Shown: positions 1 to 8,592, counted from the first letter of the stretch. The stretch: DNA of 51,273 bases from JAGDMS01 sp050015455 (GCA_050015455.1 JBEKBJ010000022.1:1-51273); one strand, 5' to 3'. Notes: generated by a model not told the origin, from the sequence alone. Numbers and translations are program-made.

Positions 1-38
1 AGTATGAGCGGACTTTTCGGCCGACCGAGTTTCGCCAT
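1..38 (-). CDS. IS630-like transposase, N-terminus only (runs off left edge)
   Basis: On the minus strand an ATG at 38-36 opens a frame reading MAKLGRPKSPLIL to the window edge. The pattern M-A-x-L-G-R-P-K-x-P-L-x-L is how many IS630-family transposases begin (established family knowledge). A strong ribosome binding site (GGAGGAG) lies 5-6 bases upstream of the ATG, and AT-rich DNA that could hold a promoter follows at about 75-110. Only 13 codons are visible, so the assignment rests on a short N-terminal match. Confidence 0.5.
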   Translation of the reverse strand, partial: MAKLGRPKSPLI

Positions 39-559
39 GCTGTCTCCTCCCATTGCCTTTATGGGGGAGACGGTCAACCTGTTTATTTCTTCAATTATTT
101 TCTGTTACGACCGACTAGGCCGCCGAGGTGCAAATGTGCTGCCATGCCAATGTTCAGTGAAGTGCGGATGCATCGCGCTGGTCAGAAGGGCGAGTGGCCT
201 ATTGTGAACGTACAATTCTGTAACAAAGGCCGGATGGTTGGAGGCATACACGGCAGATAAATGACGGGTTCATGTAGACATTACGGGCTCCTGTAGGCCC
301 TGCGACATGTTCCCCCAAATTGACGGGTGTTATTGTGCATTGTTGGGATCCTTTTCTGTTCGGAGGGATCTTCCTTACGCAGCCAGCGCCCGTAACTAAC
401 CGTTAGCTCAGGGATTCTAGCCCTCTCCCGCCCGTTTTCTCCGCGTGGTAGTGCCAATGGCCTGGCGGCCACCCGAAGACGATGAAAATAAGGTCCCTCC
501 CCCGCGCGTCTTCTCAGCGTGGGAGAGGGTCGAGCGGAAGCTCGCGCTCGCGCACGGCC
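39..559. other. Non-coding stretch left of the amidase remnant
   Basis: No convincing gene on either strand. The AT-rich part near 75-110 probably holds the promoter, and perhaps the end, of the IS630-like element. Two partial copies of a dispersed hairpin (CCCTCTCCCGC...GTGGGAGAGGG type) lie at 421-450 and 495-529. Confidence 0.5.
495..529. repeat. Dispersed palindromic repeat (CTCTCCC...GGGAGAG type)
   Basis: An imperfect inverted repeat: CCTCCCCCGCGCG, a short loop, then GCGTGGGAGAGGG. A nearly identical copy lies at about 41,020-41,055, a related one at 41,103-41,150, and a partial one at 421-450. This looks like an intergenic REP-like family of this genome. Confidence 0.6.
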
Positions 560-751
560 TCACTGCGGGCTAGCAGGTGGGTGCTCACCGCCGTGGCGGG
601 CGATCAGCAGGTCGGTGATTTCCTGGATCACTTCCAACTTGCGGACGTTGCTGCCTGGACACGCATGCGTGGTCAGTGGATCTTCGCGATGCAACCGCAT
701 TGTGTGGCTGTCGATCCCCAGCACGGCGCACCACGTTGCCCAATCATCATG
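560..751 (-). pseudogene. N-acetylmuramoyl-L-alanine amidase-like C-terminal remnant
   Basis: This minus-strand frame has no start codon. It contains the stretch RLHREDPLTTHACPGSNVRK, which matches the end of the peptidoglycan amidase fold (amidase_2-like), where the sequence H-R-E-D-P...T-H-x-x-C-P-G carries zinc-ligand His and Cys residues. The same frame upstream of a TAA at 754-752 stays open to 853 and may be more of the gene (it reads ...NKEYLATAASWFAS), so the gene seems interrupted by that stop. With no N-terminal domain and no start, I treat it as decayed. A phage or cell-wall hydrolase origin is possible. Confidence 0.5.
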
Positions 752-791
752 TTAGCTGGCAAACCACGACGCCGCGGTTGCGAGATACTCC

Positions 792-1175
792 TTATTGAGC
801 GCACTTGTCAAGAAGGCAATGCCGAGACAGTTCGCAAATCGAGGGCCGGCATCTCAGCTTAGGCCGCCGCCAGCTCGTATGCAGATCGGCAGGCGAGGCT
901 CGCTCTTTAAGGGGATGCCTCACATCCAAACTCCAGAGGCGCCATTTGCCGGGCCTCAACTCGAACTCGGAACACTCGTTCCTACATCCCCCCATGTGGT
1001 CTACCCGAGCGCGACGAAGTGCGGCCGCAAGCACCCGGAAGGCACCGATGACAGTAGACTTGCCGCTGTTGTTAGGCCCAACGAGCACATTCATGTCCTG
1101 CAGCGTGACCGAGAACCGCTCGAAGGCCTTGAAGTTTCGGAACTCCACTGAAGTGAATGAAACGCGGTCACTCAC
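792..1175 (-). pseudogene. Truncated AAA15/OLD-type ATPase N-terminus
   Basis: The first ~57 residues read as the start of an OLD/AAA15-type ATPase: a beta strand and FRNFKAFERFSVTLQDMNVL, then Walker A GPNNSGKST at residues 33-41. Genes of this type run several hundred residues; here the similarity stops after ALRRAR (about residue 57) and a composition unlike the family follows to a stop at 792. No Walker B, signature or TOPRIM part is present. It lies just downstream of and co-oriented with res, a place where such ATPases are often found in defence islands. I infer a gene truncated by deletion or by the rearrangement that also left the amidase remnant. Confidence 0.6.
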
Positions 1176-1239
1176 AACCGATCCCGCCTAGTCACCGCCT
1201 CCAGAAACAGTGCAGCAGGCGAATAGAGCGTTGTCACCC

Positions 1240-3930
1240 TCACGCCATCACCCGAAATTGGCTGGCAAGCGCCTGAAGTGTTATGTTCTCAGCGATCGCG
1301 TCGTGCGGAATCAGCACGTACTGCCACGGTTTCGCGCCGTTGTTGACGGCGTATTCCGCGGCCAGGTCACACCATTTCACGGCAGCGTCCTTCTTCGCGA
1401 GCACCTCGGCGTCGGTCATCTCGTTGCGCGCCTTCGCCTCCAGCATGTAAATCGTCTCTCTCGTCTCGGCGACGAAGTCGGGTTGATACTCCAGGTGGTC
1501 CGGCCCGACCCGATAGAAGATTTGGAACTGCCCCTTGGCCGGCTTGAACCACTTCAGCGACTCCCGATCCAGGATGATTGCGAGCACCCGCTCGGCATCG
1601 GAGTGAAATTTTTGGACGGGGTACAGGCATCGCTGAAAGCCACCGAACAGGTACTTCGCCATATTGCTCTTGTCGGCGGGCGATGCCCTGAAATCCATCG
1701 CTTCTCCCGCCGTCGCGGTATAGCTGCTTGGCTTGAGCTCGGTGAAACCCTTGTTGACCTTCACCTCGTATTCGACAGCATCTTCCCAGTAGTGCTCCTG
1801 CATCTGGGCGTGGATGAACTTGGCAATGTCTCGCTGGTAGCAGCGCAGCACCTTCCGCGTCTCGTCTTCGGAAAGGTACGTGCTGAAGTGCCGGACAGTC
1901 TGCGCCGCCAAATCGTACAGCAAGTCGGCGTGATCGTCGTAGGAGACGTCGTTAAAGTCTACCAGGCCGCTGACGACATAATCTTCTAGCTTCGCCTCCT
2001 CGACGCCTCCTCGGCCCAAGGCTACGGTCTCGGTTCCGCCTGTGCGGAGGTATTGAACCCACAGCTCCTCGGACACTGCCGGATATCGCAACGTGTCGAG
2101 TTTGAGTTGGAATGCCTTGAACCCCGATTTCACCTCGGTCTTGGGCACCACCAGAATGCGGGGGATGCCGACGGTCTCCTGCGCGACCAGTCCCGCCGTC
2201 TTCGCGACCACGGCCGTGATGTCGGGCCGCTCCGCTATTCCGCCGAGTTCCAGTTGCGCAGGGCGATACAACTCTTCCACCTCCCGGACAATGAGCGCCT
2301 GCACTTCGTCGTTCCTGAGGTGACCAATCGTCGCCACGGTCTCCGGCTGGCTCTCCAGCTTCCGGATCACGTTGTGAGCGAGCTGCGCGACCTTTTGCTC
2401 CTCGGAATTGGTAAAGGCCGGCGGCTCACCGCCTCCCGCAACAACAGTGGTGCTCGTGACCTGCTCCGGCCGGAGCCCGAGCATCGTTGCCAGTCGCGGC
2501 TGCGACACGACGGTCACTGTCTTCTGTCGTAGCTGCTCAGGATCGATCTCCACAGCTTGCAGGCCGCGAACCGGCGAGTCCGGCTTGTTGGCTTCATCGA
2601 TGATCTCTTGGAAGCGGTCGTGTGCGACGATGTTGAGCCGGTCGACCGAGGTGACGCCTGTTCTCCGGCCATAGGGCAAGCGCAACCCCCGCCCAATGGA
2701 CTGCTCGATCAGGATGCGCGCGTTGGCCGCGCGCAACGGGACTATGGTGTATAGGTTCGTCACGTCCCAGCCTTCCTTGAGCATGTTGACGTGGATGACG
2801 ATCTCCGTCGGCTCTTCGGTGTGCTCGACCTTGAGCAGCCGTTCGATCATCGCCTCTTCTTCAGCGCCGGTCTTGCTCGAGTCCACCTGGATCACCTTGT
2901 CTTTGTAGCGCCCGTCGAAGAACCCATCCGACTGGATCAATTGAAGCAGCTGGCTGGCGTGAGTCGTGTCGCGGGCAATCACCAACAAAAATGGTTTCAC
3001 GATCGGGTTGGCGGTCTCGCGCGCGTAGGTCTCAAGTTCGACCTTCACGCTCTCGTGCAGGCGGACGCCGTCCTCCAGCTTCAAGCGTTCGATCTCCTCC
3101 GGCGACATGCCGGCGGGCTTGAAATTCTTGCGCGTGACCACAGCCGGCTCCTTCACGAAGCCATCCGCCATCGCCCTCCCGAGTGGGTAGTCGTAGATGA
3201 CGTTCTTGAAGTGCACCGGACCTCGGCCCGTTTCCACAAACGGCGTCGCCGTCAGCTCCAGCCCGAGCACCGGCTTCAGCTCGTTGATCGCCCGCACACC
3301 CGCCGATGCCCGGTAGCGATGTGACTCGTCCATGATGAGCACCAGATCACCCAGCCCCGCGAGGTAGTCGAAGTAACTGTCGCCGATGTATTCCGACAGG
3401 CGCTTGATGCGGGGCGATTTTCCCCCGCGGACTTCGGCATTGATCTTCGAGATGTTGAAGATGTTTACCTTGCAGCGCAGCAGCTGATCGAACAACGTGC
3501 CGACCATGCCTTCGTAGTTGTCGCCGGTGATGACCGCCGGCGCGTCGCTGGCAAACTCGGCGATGCCCTTGAAGACGTACTTCGGAGTATTCGGCGTGAA
3601 GTCGGTGATGAGCTTGTTGTAGATGGTCAAGTTCGGCGCGAGGACGAAGAAGTTATTGAAGCCATGTGCGAGGTGCAGGTAGCTGATGAACGCGCCCATC
3701 AGTCGCGTCTTGCCCACGCCCGTGGCCAGAGCGAAACACAGCGACGGAAACTCGCGTTCGAAGTCGGTTACCGACGGGAAGTCGTTGCGGACCGCGTTGA
3801 GCGCGGCCTGAGGGTCCACATCTTTCTTGGGTGGGGCGATTTCCGTGATGCGGTCGAGGATCTCCAGCGAGTGGCGCTGCGGTGGGCGCAGGCTGAGCCG
3901 ACCAGCGATAGCGTTGACGTGGCGATTCAT
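1240..3930 (-). CDS. Type III-like restriction enzyme Res subunit (helicase-nuclease)
   Basis: 896 residues. An SF2 helicase core is clear: Walker A ATGVGKT at about 69-75, motif II DESH at 201-204, motif III GLELTATP near 225-232, and motif VI around IGRGLRLPYGRR. Near the C-terminus (about 820-850) YQPDF...YMLEAKAR has the PD...ExK arrangement of a restriction nuclease. It should use ATP to translocate on DNA and cut unmodified DNA, partnered with the Mod methyltransferase at 5407-7128. From memory it resembles the proteins NCBI calls BPTD_3080 family restriction endonuclease. It starts at ATG 3930, 17 bases after the HepT stop, so co-transcription with mntA-hepT is likely. All motifs look intact. 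Confidence 0.88.
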   Translation of the reverse strand: MNRHVNAIAGRLSLRPPQRHSLEILDRITEIAPPKKDVDPQAALNAVRNDFPSVTDFEREFPSLCFALATGVGKTRLMGAFISYLHLAHGFNNFFVLAPNLTIYNKLITDFTPNTPKYVFKGIAEFASDAPAVITGDNYEGMVGTLFDQLLRCKVNIFNISKINAEVRGGKSPRIKRLSEYIGDSYFDYLAGLGDLVLIMDESHRYRASAGVRAINELKPVLGLELTATPFVETGRGPVHFKNVIYDYPLGRAMADGFVKEPAVVTRKNFKPAGMSPEEIERLKLEDGVRLHESVKVELETYARETANPIVKPFLLVIARDTTHASQLLQLIQSDGFFDGRYKDKVIQVDSSKTGAEEEAMIERLLKVEHTEEPTEIVIHVNMLKEGWDVTNLYTIVPLRAANARILIEQSIGRGLRLPYGRRTGVTSVDRLNIVAHDRFQEIIDEANKPDSPVRGLQAVEIDPEQLRQKTVTVVSQPRLATMLGLRPEQVTSTTVVAGGGEPPAFTNSEEQKVAQLAHNVIRKLESQPETVATIGHLRNDEVQALIVREVEELYRPAQLELGGIAERPDITAVVAKTAGLVAQETVGIPRILVVPKTEVKSGFKAFQLKLDTLRYPAVSEELWVQYLRTGGTETVALGRGGVEEAKLEDYVVSGLVDFNDVSYDDHADLLYDLAAQTVRHFSTYLSEDETRKVLRCYQRDIAKFIHAQMQEHYWEDAVEYEVKVNKGFTELKPSSYTATAGEAMDFRASPADKSNMAKYLFGGFQRCLYPVQKFHSDAERVLAIILDRESLKWFKPAKGQFQIFYRVGPDHLEYQPDFVAETRETIYMLEAKARNEMTDAEVLAKKDAAVKWCDLAAEYAVNNGAKPWQYVLIPHDAIAENITLQALASQFRVMA

Positions 3931-3947
3931 TTGGCCCCGCCCAGTTG

Positions 3948-4286
3948 CTAGATTAGTGCCCGCAGCGGCGGCTCAAAGCGGCCAATCTCGTTCTCGACCA
4001 CATTCCAGACCTGGACGGGATCGACGCCCTCGTATTGATGGACGATGACATCGCACAGGCCAGCAATGCCGCGCCATGGAATTGCGGGGGCGAGTGCACG
4101 AACCGCCTCCGGGACCCGCTTGGCAGCTTCGCCGAGCACTTGCAGATTGCGGTACACGGCATCTTGCGCCATCTGGTTGGCGAAAAACGCCTCCCTGCCG
4201 GCGTCGGTGTACGCTCGGATCCGGTCGATACATTCGATCATATGGATCAAGTAGAGGCGCGGGTCCTTGTCGCCGGTGGGACTCAC
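3948..4286 (-). CDS. hepT: HepT-like HEPN ribonuclease (DUF86 toxin)
   Basis: 112 residues of the DUF86/HEPN family. The C-terminal half holds the Rx(n)HxY-type signature in RGIAGLCDVIVHQYEGVD (about residues 72-89), the catalytic motif of HEPN RNases; the usual spacing is R-x4-6-H-x-Y. It begins with GTG at 4286, overlapping the TGA of the nucleotidyltransferase gene by four bases (GTGA), so the two are translationally coupled. In characterised MntA/HepT systems the HEPN partner is an RNA-cutting toxin neutralised by polyadenylylation of its tyrosine. Here the pair sits between mod and res, which suggests a guard or abortive role in the defence locus (inference). Confidence 0.85.
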   Translation of the reverse strand: MSPTGDKDPRLYLIHMIECIDRIRAYTDAGREAFFANQMAQDAVYRNLQVLGEAAKRVPEAVRALAPAIPWRGIAGLCDVIVHQYEGVDPVQVWNVVENEIGRFEPPLRALI

Positions 4287-4567
4287 AACGGCTCCGCTTC
4301 TTTGAGGACGCGATCACGGATGAACCAGTGCAACGCAGGCTCCGTGACGATGTCAAACGATCGGTCCAATCGCTCTTCCAGGTCGACCTTCAGAGTAGCG
4401 AGGTCGAGCAGACTACGGCCCTCCTCCATTTCGATCAGCAGATCGACATCGCTCTCCGTTTGCGCATCCTCGCGCGCCATTGAGCCAAAAACGCGAACAT
4501 TCCGCGCCCCGTGTTGTGCGGCGAGCGCGAGGATTTCGTCACGATGTTGTTGCAGCCAACGATTCAT
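4283..4567 (-). CDS. mntA: MntA-like minimal nucleotidyltransferase antitoxin
   Basis: 94 residues. The nucleotidyltransferase signature GSMAREDAQTESDVDLLIE (about 28-46) has the G-S-x(n)-D-x-D pattern, with the two aspartates that bind metal. The C-terminal DIVTEPALHWFIRDRVLKEA is typical of the family partnered with DUF86 proteins. ATG 4567 is preceded by an AGGAG-like site. Known family members use ATP to adenylylate HepT and switch it off. The gene is first of the mntA-hepT pair and follows the DUF559/repeat region. Confidence 0.87.
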   Translation of the reverse strand: MNRWLQQHRDEILALAAQHGARNVRVFGSMAREDAQTESDVDLLIEMEEGRSLLDLATLKVDLEERLDRSFDIVTEPALHWFIRDRVLKEAEPL

Positions 4568-4609
4568 TAGGTGCTCCTTGGTTCTGATTCACTGATCGAA
4601 ACACCGAGC

Positions 4610-4662
4610 AACTCGCCCCCCTTTGAAAAAGGGGGCAGCGAACGCAGTGAGCGGGGGATTTC
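4610..4662. repeat. Short dispersed repeat flanking the DUF559 gene (right copy)
   Basis: CCCCCCTTTGAAAAAGGGGG is a near-perfect palindrome, followed by GAGCGGGGGATTTCTTA, which abuts the DUF559 stop. The same word family (CTTTGAAAAAG...GGGGGATT) recurs on the other side of the nuclease gene at 5118-5370. Confidence 0.7.
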
Positions 4663-5052
4663 TTAGCGGCCTCGCCGCTGTGCTCGCAGCCGCTCTCTGG
4701 CGTCTGCCACCGCCACGTAAATCGCCTGCAGGACCGTATCTAGATTCTTCAGCACCTCGGTATTCGTGAACCGCAGCACACGCAAACCGTGGCTCTCTAG
4801 AAATCCCGTCCGCGCCCGATCGTTGCTGGTTTGTATCGGCTCGAAGTGCTGTGCTCCATCCACTTCCACCACGAGCCCAACCGCCGGGGCGTAGAAGTCG
4901 ACGATGTACGATCCGATGGGCTTCTGCCGATAGAACTGCAGGTCCAAGATCTGCCGCCTCCGCACCCGTGACCACAGACGACGTTCGCTGTCGGTTGGTT
5001 GGTTCCGCAATAGCCGCGCCGGCTCCTTCAGTCGCGCCTCGTACTTGAGCAT
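4663..5052 (-). CDS. DUF559 domain protein (predicted Vsr-like endonuclease)
   Basis: 129 residues from ATG 5052, chosen because an AGGAGG lies about nine bases upstream and because the family starts near LRKEPT/NQPTDSERRLW. The DUF559 core is complete: R-x-N-x-T-x-x-E-x-x-LW (16-27), FYRQKPIGSYIVDFY (40-54), then VVEVDGAQH (about 61-69), giving the D...E-x-D/K-like acidic centre shared with very-short-patch-repair nucleases. The end HGLRVLRFTNTEVLKNLDTV is typical. Function in cells is not established for this family. It separates mod from mntA-hepT-res and is hemmed in by repeats on both sides, so it may be a later insertion. Confidence 0.82.
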   Translation of the reverse strand: MLKYEARLKEPARLLRNQPTDSERRLWSRVRRRQILDLQFYRQKPIGSYIVDFYAPAVGLVVEVDGAQHFEPIQTSNDRARTGFLESHGLRVLRFTNTEVLKNLDTVLQAIYVAVADARERLRAQRRGR

Positions 5053-5117
5053 GGAAGCGAACCTCCTGTTCCGAACCGCTCCGTCTGGAAGAGCGGAACT
5101 GAGGGGCACCCGCGCTT

Positions 5118-5370
5118 CGCAGTTTGAAAAACGGGGACTGCGGGGGATTCTCTAACGCCTCGACAAATCCCTCCTGACCTCCCTTTTTGAAAGAGACTGT
5201 CGACAAATGCACTGGCGGTGGAATCGCATCGCCTTCCCTCTTTGAAAAAGCGGGATTGAGGGGGATTTTTTCGAACGGTTCATCGCCAAATCCCTCCTGA
5301 CCTCCCTTTTTCAAAGGGAGGGACCTGTTGCCGTTGCGGAAATCGACAGTCTCCAAAGGGAGGGACCTGG
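5118..5370. repeat. Cluster of CTTTGAAAAAG / CCTCCCTTTTTCAAAGGGAGG repeats
   Basis: At least four related segments: around 5124-5150 (TTTGAAAAACGGGG...GGGGGATTCT), 5164-5195 (AAATCCCTCCTGACCTCCCT), 5236-5268 (CTCTTTGAAAAAGCGGG, then GAGGGGGATTT) and 5290-5325 (CTTTTTCAAAGGGAGGGACC), with a further truncated copy at 5350-5370. They occur in both orientations and form hairpins. They separate the DUF559 gene from mod. Confidence 0.75.
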
Positions 5371-5406
5371 TGGCGTGAGTGCGTCCAAGGCGGCCGAGAT
5401 TTTCCA

Positions 5407-7128
5407 TCATTCACCATCACCGCCGAAGAGGCCCATCTGCCCCGGCTTCGACGGTGCCTTGGGCAGGTTCTCGACCCGCAGGCTGTAGTCATCGTGGCCC
5501 CACTCGCAGCGGGCGAGCACGGCTTTCGGAATCTTCTTCACCGTCAGGTTCGGATACTCGCCCCGGCCGCGGAAGGCAGTGCACAGCACCAGCAGCGTAC
5601 GGTCCGGTCCGACCTCGTCGCTCAGCTGCTGGAGCTGTGTGTGGCTCAGGTGCGCCGTAGTTACGTAGATGAAGTCCCGTTCGGTGGAATGACCGTGCTG
5701 CCAGTAGACCGTGTCGCTCGGCGCATACTGGAAGCCCTCCAGCTTGCACACCGCCTCGGCTAGCATCTCCCGCTTGTATTCCTTGTTGATCACCCAGTTG
5801 CCCCACTTGTCCTTTTCGAGGAGCGACGGCGCGAGGCGGTAGTAACGAAACCCGCCACCACCCTTCCACCCGACCGCCTCGCTGATGCCGCCGGGGTCTT
5901 CGCCATCAATAACCTTCTTCAGCCGCGGAATGATGTGCGTGTGGCAGTGGTCACGGAGTTCCACCATCACCCAACGCCGCCTCATCTTGTGCGCCACCGC
6001 ACCAGTGGTCCCAGAACCCGCAAATGAGTCGAGCACCCAGTCCCCCGGGTTCGAGAAATGCCTCAAGACGATCTCCAGAAGCCGTTCAGGCTTCTTCCCG
6101 CTCCGGAATTCTACACCACCTTCGGTCCGACAGTTCCCGAACTCAGCGGCTAAGTCGTAGAAGTTCTCGATCGGTGAGAACCGGCTCTCCTCGGGATTCT
6201 CCAACTGGGAGAGCGGGACACCTTGGAAGTACTTGCCTTTAGTTGCGCCCGCTCTCCTCGGCCCGGTGAAGTAGCGATACCCGAACTTATCATCGCCGAT
6301 TCCGGATACCTTGTAGAGGACACCCAGCCCGTCCTCTGTCACTCTTCCGCTCAGGTAGTCTCGAAAGAACCGCCCGGACGAGTTGCCGTCCAGGATAGCT
6401 CCGGTGGCCCAGATCTCTTTCAACCCGTTTTCGCTGCCCTCTCCCTCGACAATTTCGTACTGGCCCGGCTGGAAGACCACGACCTCTTTGCCTCCCAGGA
6501 CGGTGCGCCGTCCTTCGCCCTTCTCCTGAATATAGAAACGGAACTTCTGGAATGAGGCATCGACCTGATTGAGGTTCGGAACAGAACCATACTGGCGCCG
6601 GTAAACGTGGACTTGTTCTATCTCTTTGTGGAATGCCATGTCCTGCTTGAGAGTCTTCTCCGGATACCGCACTTGCACATAAAACGTTGTGAGGTAGTTG
6701 GCTCGTCCGAACACTTCGTCCAGAAGCACCTTGAGGTAGTGCCCCTCGGAGTCGTCGATATGACAGCAAAAGAATCCATCCGGCCGCAGCAACCTTCGCA
6801 GGAACCCAAGTCGGTCCCGCATAAGCGTCAGCCAGGTGGAGTGTTCGAGAGAATCGTCGTAGTACTCGAATGCGTTCCCTGTGTTGTAGGGCGGGTCGAC
6901 GTAGATGCACTTGATCTTGCCGGTGAACTCTTCTTCAAGCGCTTTGAGTGCAAGCAGGTTGTCGCCGAAGATCAGGCGGTTGTTGAACAGATCGTGATCG
7001 GTGACGCGGTGCGGGGCGTGGTAGGACTTTTCCGGGTCCTCCAGCAGGATGCGTGGCTCCAACTTGGGCCGGGTTTCCTTGTTAATCCAGGTCAGTTCGA
7101 GCTTGGTCCCCTTTATCGGCACCGTCAC
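5407..7128 (-). CDS. Type III-like DNA adenine methyltransferase Mod
   Basis: 573 residues. Motif IV DPPYNTG is at 78-84 and the SAM-binding motif I DSFAGSGTTG at 367-376; catalytic motif before SAM motif is the beta-class order used by type III Mod enzymes. DPPY indicates N6-adenine (or N4-cytosine) methylation. The 220-300 segment between the motifs would carry target recognition. The C-terminal ~130 residues (EGFQYAPSDTVYW...) are a domain often seen in Mod proteins of this type. The start is GTG at 7128, which overlaps the stop of a small upstream ORF by four bases (GTGA). It should modify the host sites that Res (1240-3930) otherwise attacks. Confidence 0.9.
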   Translation of the reverse strand: MTVPIKGTKLELTWINKETRPKLEPRILLEDPEKSYHAPHRVTDHDLFNNRLIFGDNLLALKALEEEFTGKIKCIYVDPPYNTGNAFEYYDDSLEHSTWLTLMRDRLGFLRRLLRPDGFFCCHIDDSEGHYLKVLLDEVFGRANYLTTFYVQVRYPEKTLKQDMAFHKEIEQVHVYRRQYGSVPNLNQVDASFQKFRFYIQEKGEGRRTVLGGKEVVVFQPGQYEIVEGEGSENGLKEIWATGAILDGNSSGRFFRDYLSGRVTEDGLGVLYKVSGIGDDKFGYRYFTGPRRAGATKGKYFQGVPLSQLENPEESRFSPIENFYDLAAEFGNCRTEGGVEFRSGKKPERLLEIVLRHFSNPGDWVLDSFAGSGTTGAVAHKMRRRWVMVELRDHCHTHIIPRLKKVIDGEDPGGISEAVGWKGGGGFRYYRLAPSLLEKDKWGNWVINKEYKREMLAEAVCKLEGFQYAPSDTVYWQHGHSTERDFIYVTTAHLSHTQLQQLSDEVGPDRTLLVLCTAFRGRGEYPNLTVKKIPKAVLARCEWGHDDYSLRVENLPKAPSKPGQMGLFGGDGE

Positions 7129-7223
7129 ACCTTGTAGTGAATCGAAATCATCTGACTGTCATTGGGGTTGTCCCCCGGCCCGACGGACTCAAATGTCGTG
7201 CCGGCCGGTTTCACCTCCCTCAT
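7125..7223 (-). CDS. Small ORF coupled to mod (unknown)
   Basis: A 32-codon ORF (ATG 7223, or GTG 7232) ending MISIHYKV, whose TGA overlaps the GTG start of mod in a GTGTGA arrangement. The frame is open further upstream (…SGKAAGWKLYDVSQM…) to a TGA near the end of the DUF2130 gene, so it may be the remaining C-terminal end of a longer protein. I do not recognise a function. The overlap suggests translational coupling to mod. A non-coding leader is the alternative. Confidence 0.35.
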   Translation of the reverse strand: MREVKPAGTTFESVGPGDNPNDSQMISIHYKV

Positions 7224-7283
7224 TTGGCTCACGTCGTAAAGCTTCCATCCAGCCGCCTTGCCTGATTCGTTATCGTCCTCTCG

Positions 7284-8561
7284 TCAGCGGTCGGGCTCGC
7301 CGATTGGCCCTTCCAGCGTATTGAGGCTCAACCCCTCGATCTCCTGAAGCGTCTTGCCGGCGATCCCCTGTAAATCGCCATACATGCCGACCGTTGCCTG
7401 CATAACGCGCTCGATCTGCTCCTCGCGCTTGGCCCACTGCTTCGTAATCGCCCTCTTTTCCCGATCGAGGTCTTTCTGCATCGAAGAGAACGCCTCGACC
7501 ATGGCCTGTACGCGTTGGCGGAAGCGTGGTCCCGTGAGGTACTGGTAGACCATTTCCATCTTCGTCTGTTGGCCCTCAGATGCCTGGCGGGCCAATGCCA
7601 GCTCCACGAGGGTCTGGCGAAGGGCCGTCGCAACGGGAATAGCCACTCGCGGGTGAGCGACCCACACGTGATCGATGAGATCGAATGCTTCGACGCCTTT
7701 CGGCAAGGCTTGGCTGATGATGATGGCGATCTCCGCTTTTGCCGCCCGTTGATCTTCGCGAAGCTTTGCCAGCCACCCGTCGCTCCAGTTCTTCGTCCGC
7801 TTCGATTCCCAAAGGATGGTGCCGCATGCCTGGCTTAGCGGCCCGACGACGCGATGCAGTACGTCGCCGCCGTGCTCGCCCTTCGGGACTGGTTCAATAG
7901 TGTCGCGCGGAAATCGCGCACTCAACAGCGCTTCGAGTTCGATCTCCTGCACTTCACCTTGGAGTTGCTGTGAGCCTTGCTCGGCCCTGCGCTTCAGCTC
8001 CTCGATCTGTTTCTGCATCGAGGCGATGGTCTGCTCCTTCTCCAGCACCTTGAGCTTCAATCCCTCTTCGGCTTCCTTGCGCGCCTGTTCGCGCGTGGCG
8101 GACAAGCCTTCTTCGACTCGCTTTTCCACCGTGAGGTCGAACTCCCGTCTCGCGTCGTCCAACTCGCGCTGCTTGCGGATCAGATCCGCCTGCGCCTGCT
8201 GCGCTTCCGCCAGCTTCCCCTCGCGCTGCTTCAGAACTTCCTGTAGCTCCGCGATCTCGCGCGCCTTCTCCTCAAGATCGGTGGCGACGACCAGCTTCGC
8301 CTTGCGGGCCTCGTCGACTACGATCTTGGCGCGTTCCTGCTGCAGTCTTTCCGCAACTTGGTCCTCGACGGATTGCCTCGCCTTCGACAGCGCGTCTTGC
8401 TGCTCCCGCAGCGACGATTCGCGCTGGGCAATGTCGGCCTCCTTCTGCGCCAACCGCTGTTCGTAGTCGCGCCGTGTCGCCTCGATCAGCGGCGCTGCCA
8501 GCGACTCGGTGAGCTTGATCTCGGTCTTGCAGTTCGGGCAGATCACGGTCGGCTCTGTCAT
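7284..8561 (-). CDS. DUF2130 domain protein (coiled coil plus nuclease-like domain)
   Basis: 425 residues. A single CPNCKTE knuckle lies at about 9-15; a long charged coiled coil fills roughly 30-200 (many E/Q/R/K, with EKAREIAELQEVLKQREGKL); the DUF2130 domain follows from about 205 (ELEALLSARFPRDTIEPVPK...GTILWESKRTKNW...). The D/E...ESK spacing in that part is reminiscent of the restriction-endonuclease-like fold, and the overall plan resembles RmuC. Function is not established. It lies 31 bases after the helicase gene and before mod on the same strand, so it probably belongs to the same operon and may process DNA ends. Confidence 0.82.
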   Translation of the reverse strand: MTEPTVICPNCKTEIKLTESLAAPLIEATRRDYEQRLAQKEADIAQRESSLREQQDALSKARQSVEDQVAERLQQERAKIVVDEARKAKLVVATDLEEKAREIAELQEVLKQREGKLAEAQQAQADLIRKQRELDDARREFDLTVEKRVEEGLSATREQARKEAEEGLKLKVLEKEQTIASMQKQIEELKRRAEQGSQQLQGEVQEIELEALLSARFPRDTIEPVPKGEHGGDVLHRVVGPLSQACGTILWESKRTKNWSDGWLAKLREDQRAAKAEIAIIISQALPKGVEAFDLIDHVWVAHPRVAIPVATALRQTLVELALARQASEGQQTKMEMVYQYLTGPRFRQRVQAMVEAFSSMQKDLDREKRAITKQWAKREEQIERVMQATVGMYGDLQGIAGKTLQEIEGLSLNTLEGPIGEPDR

Positions 8562-8592
8562 GACTGACTCCCGCTCCTCATGCCCGATCTAT

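Noticed and set aside
1210..1989. 259-codon plus-strand frame opposite res
   Set aside because: Antisense of the Res nuclease end; no domain.
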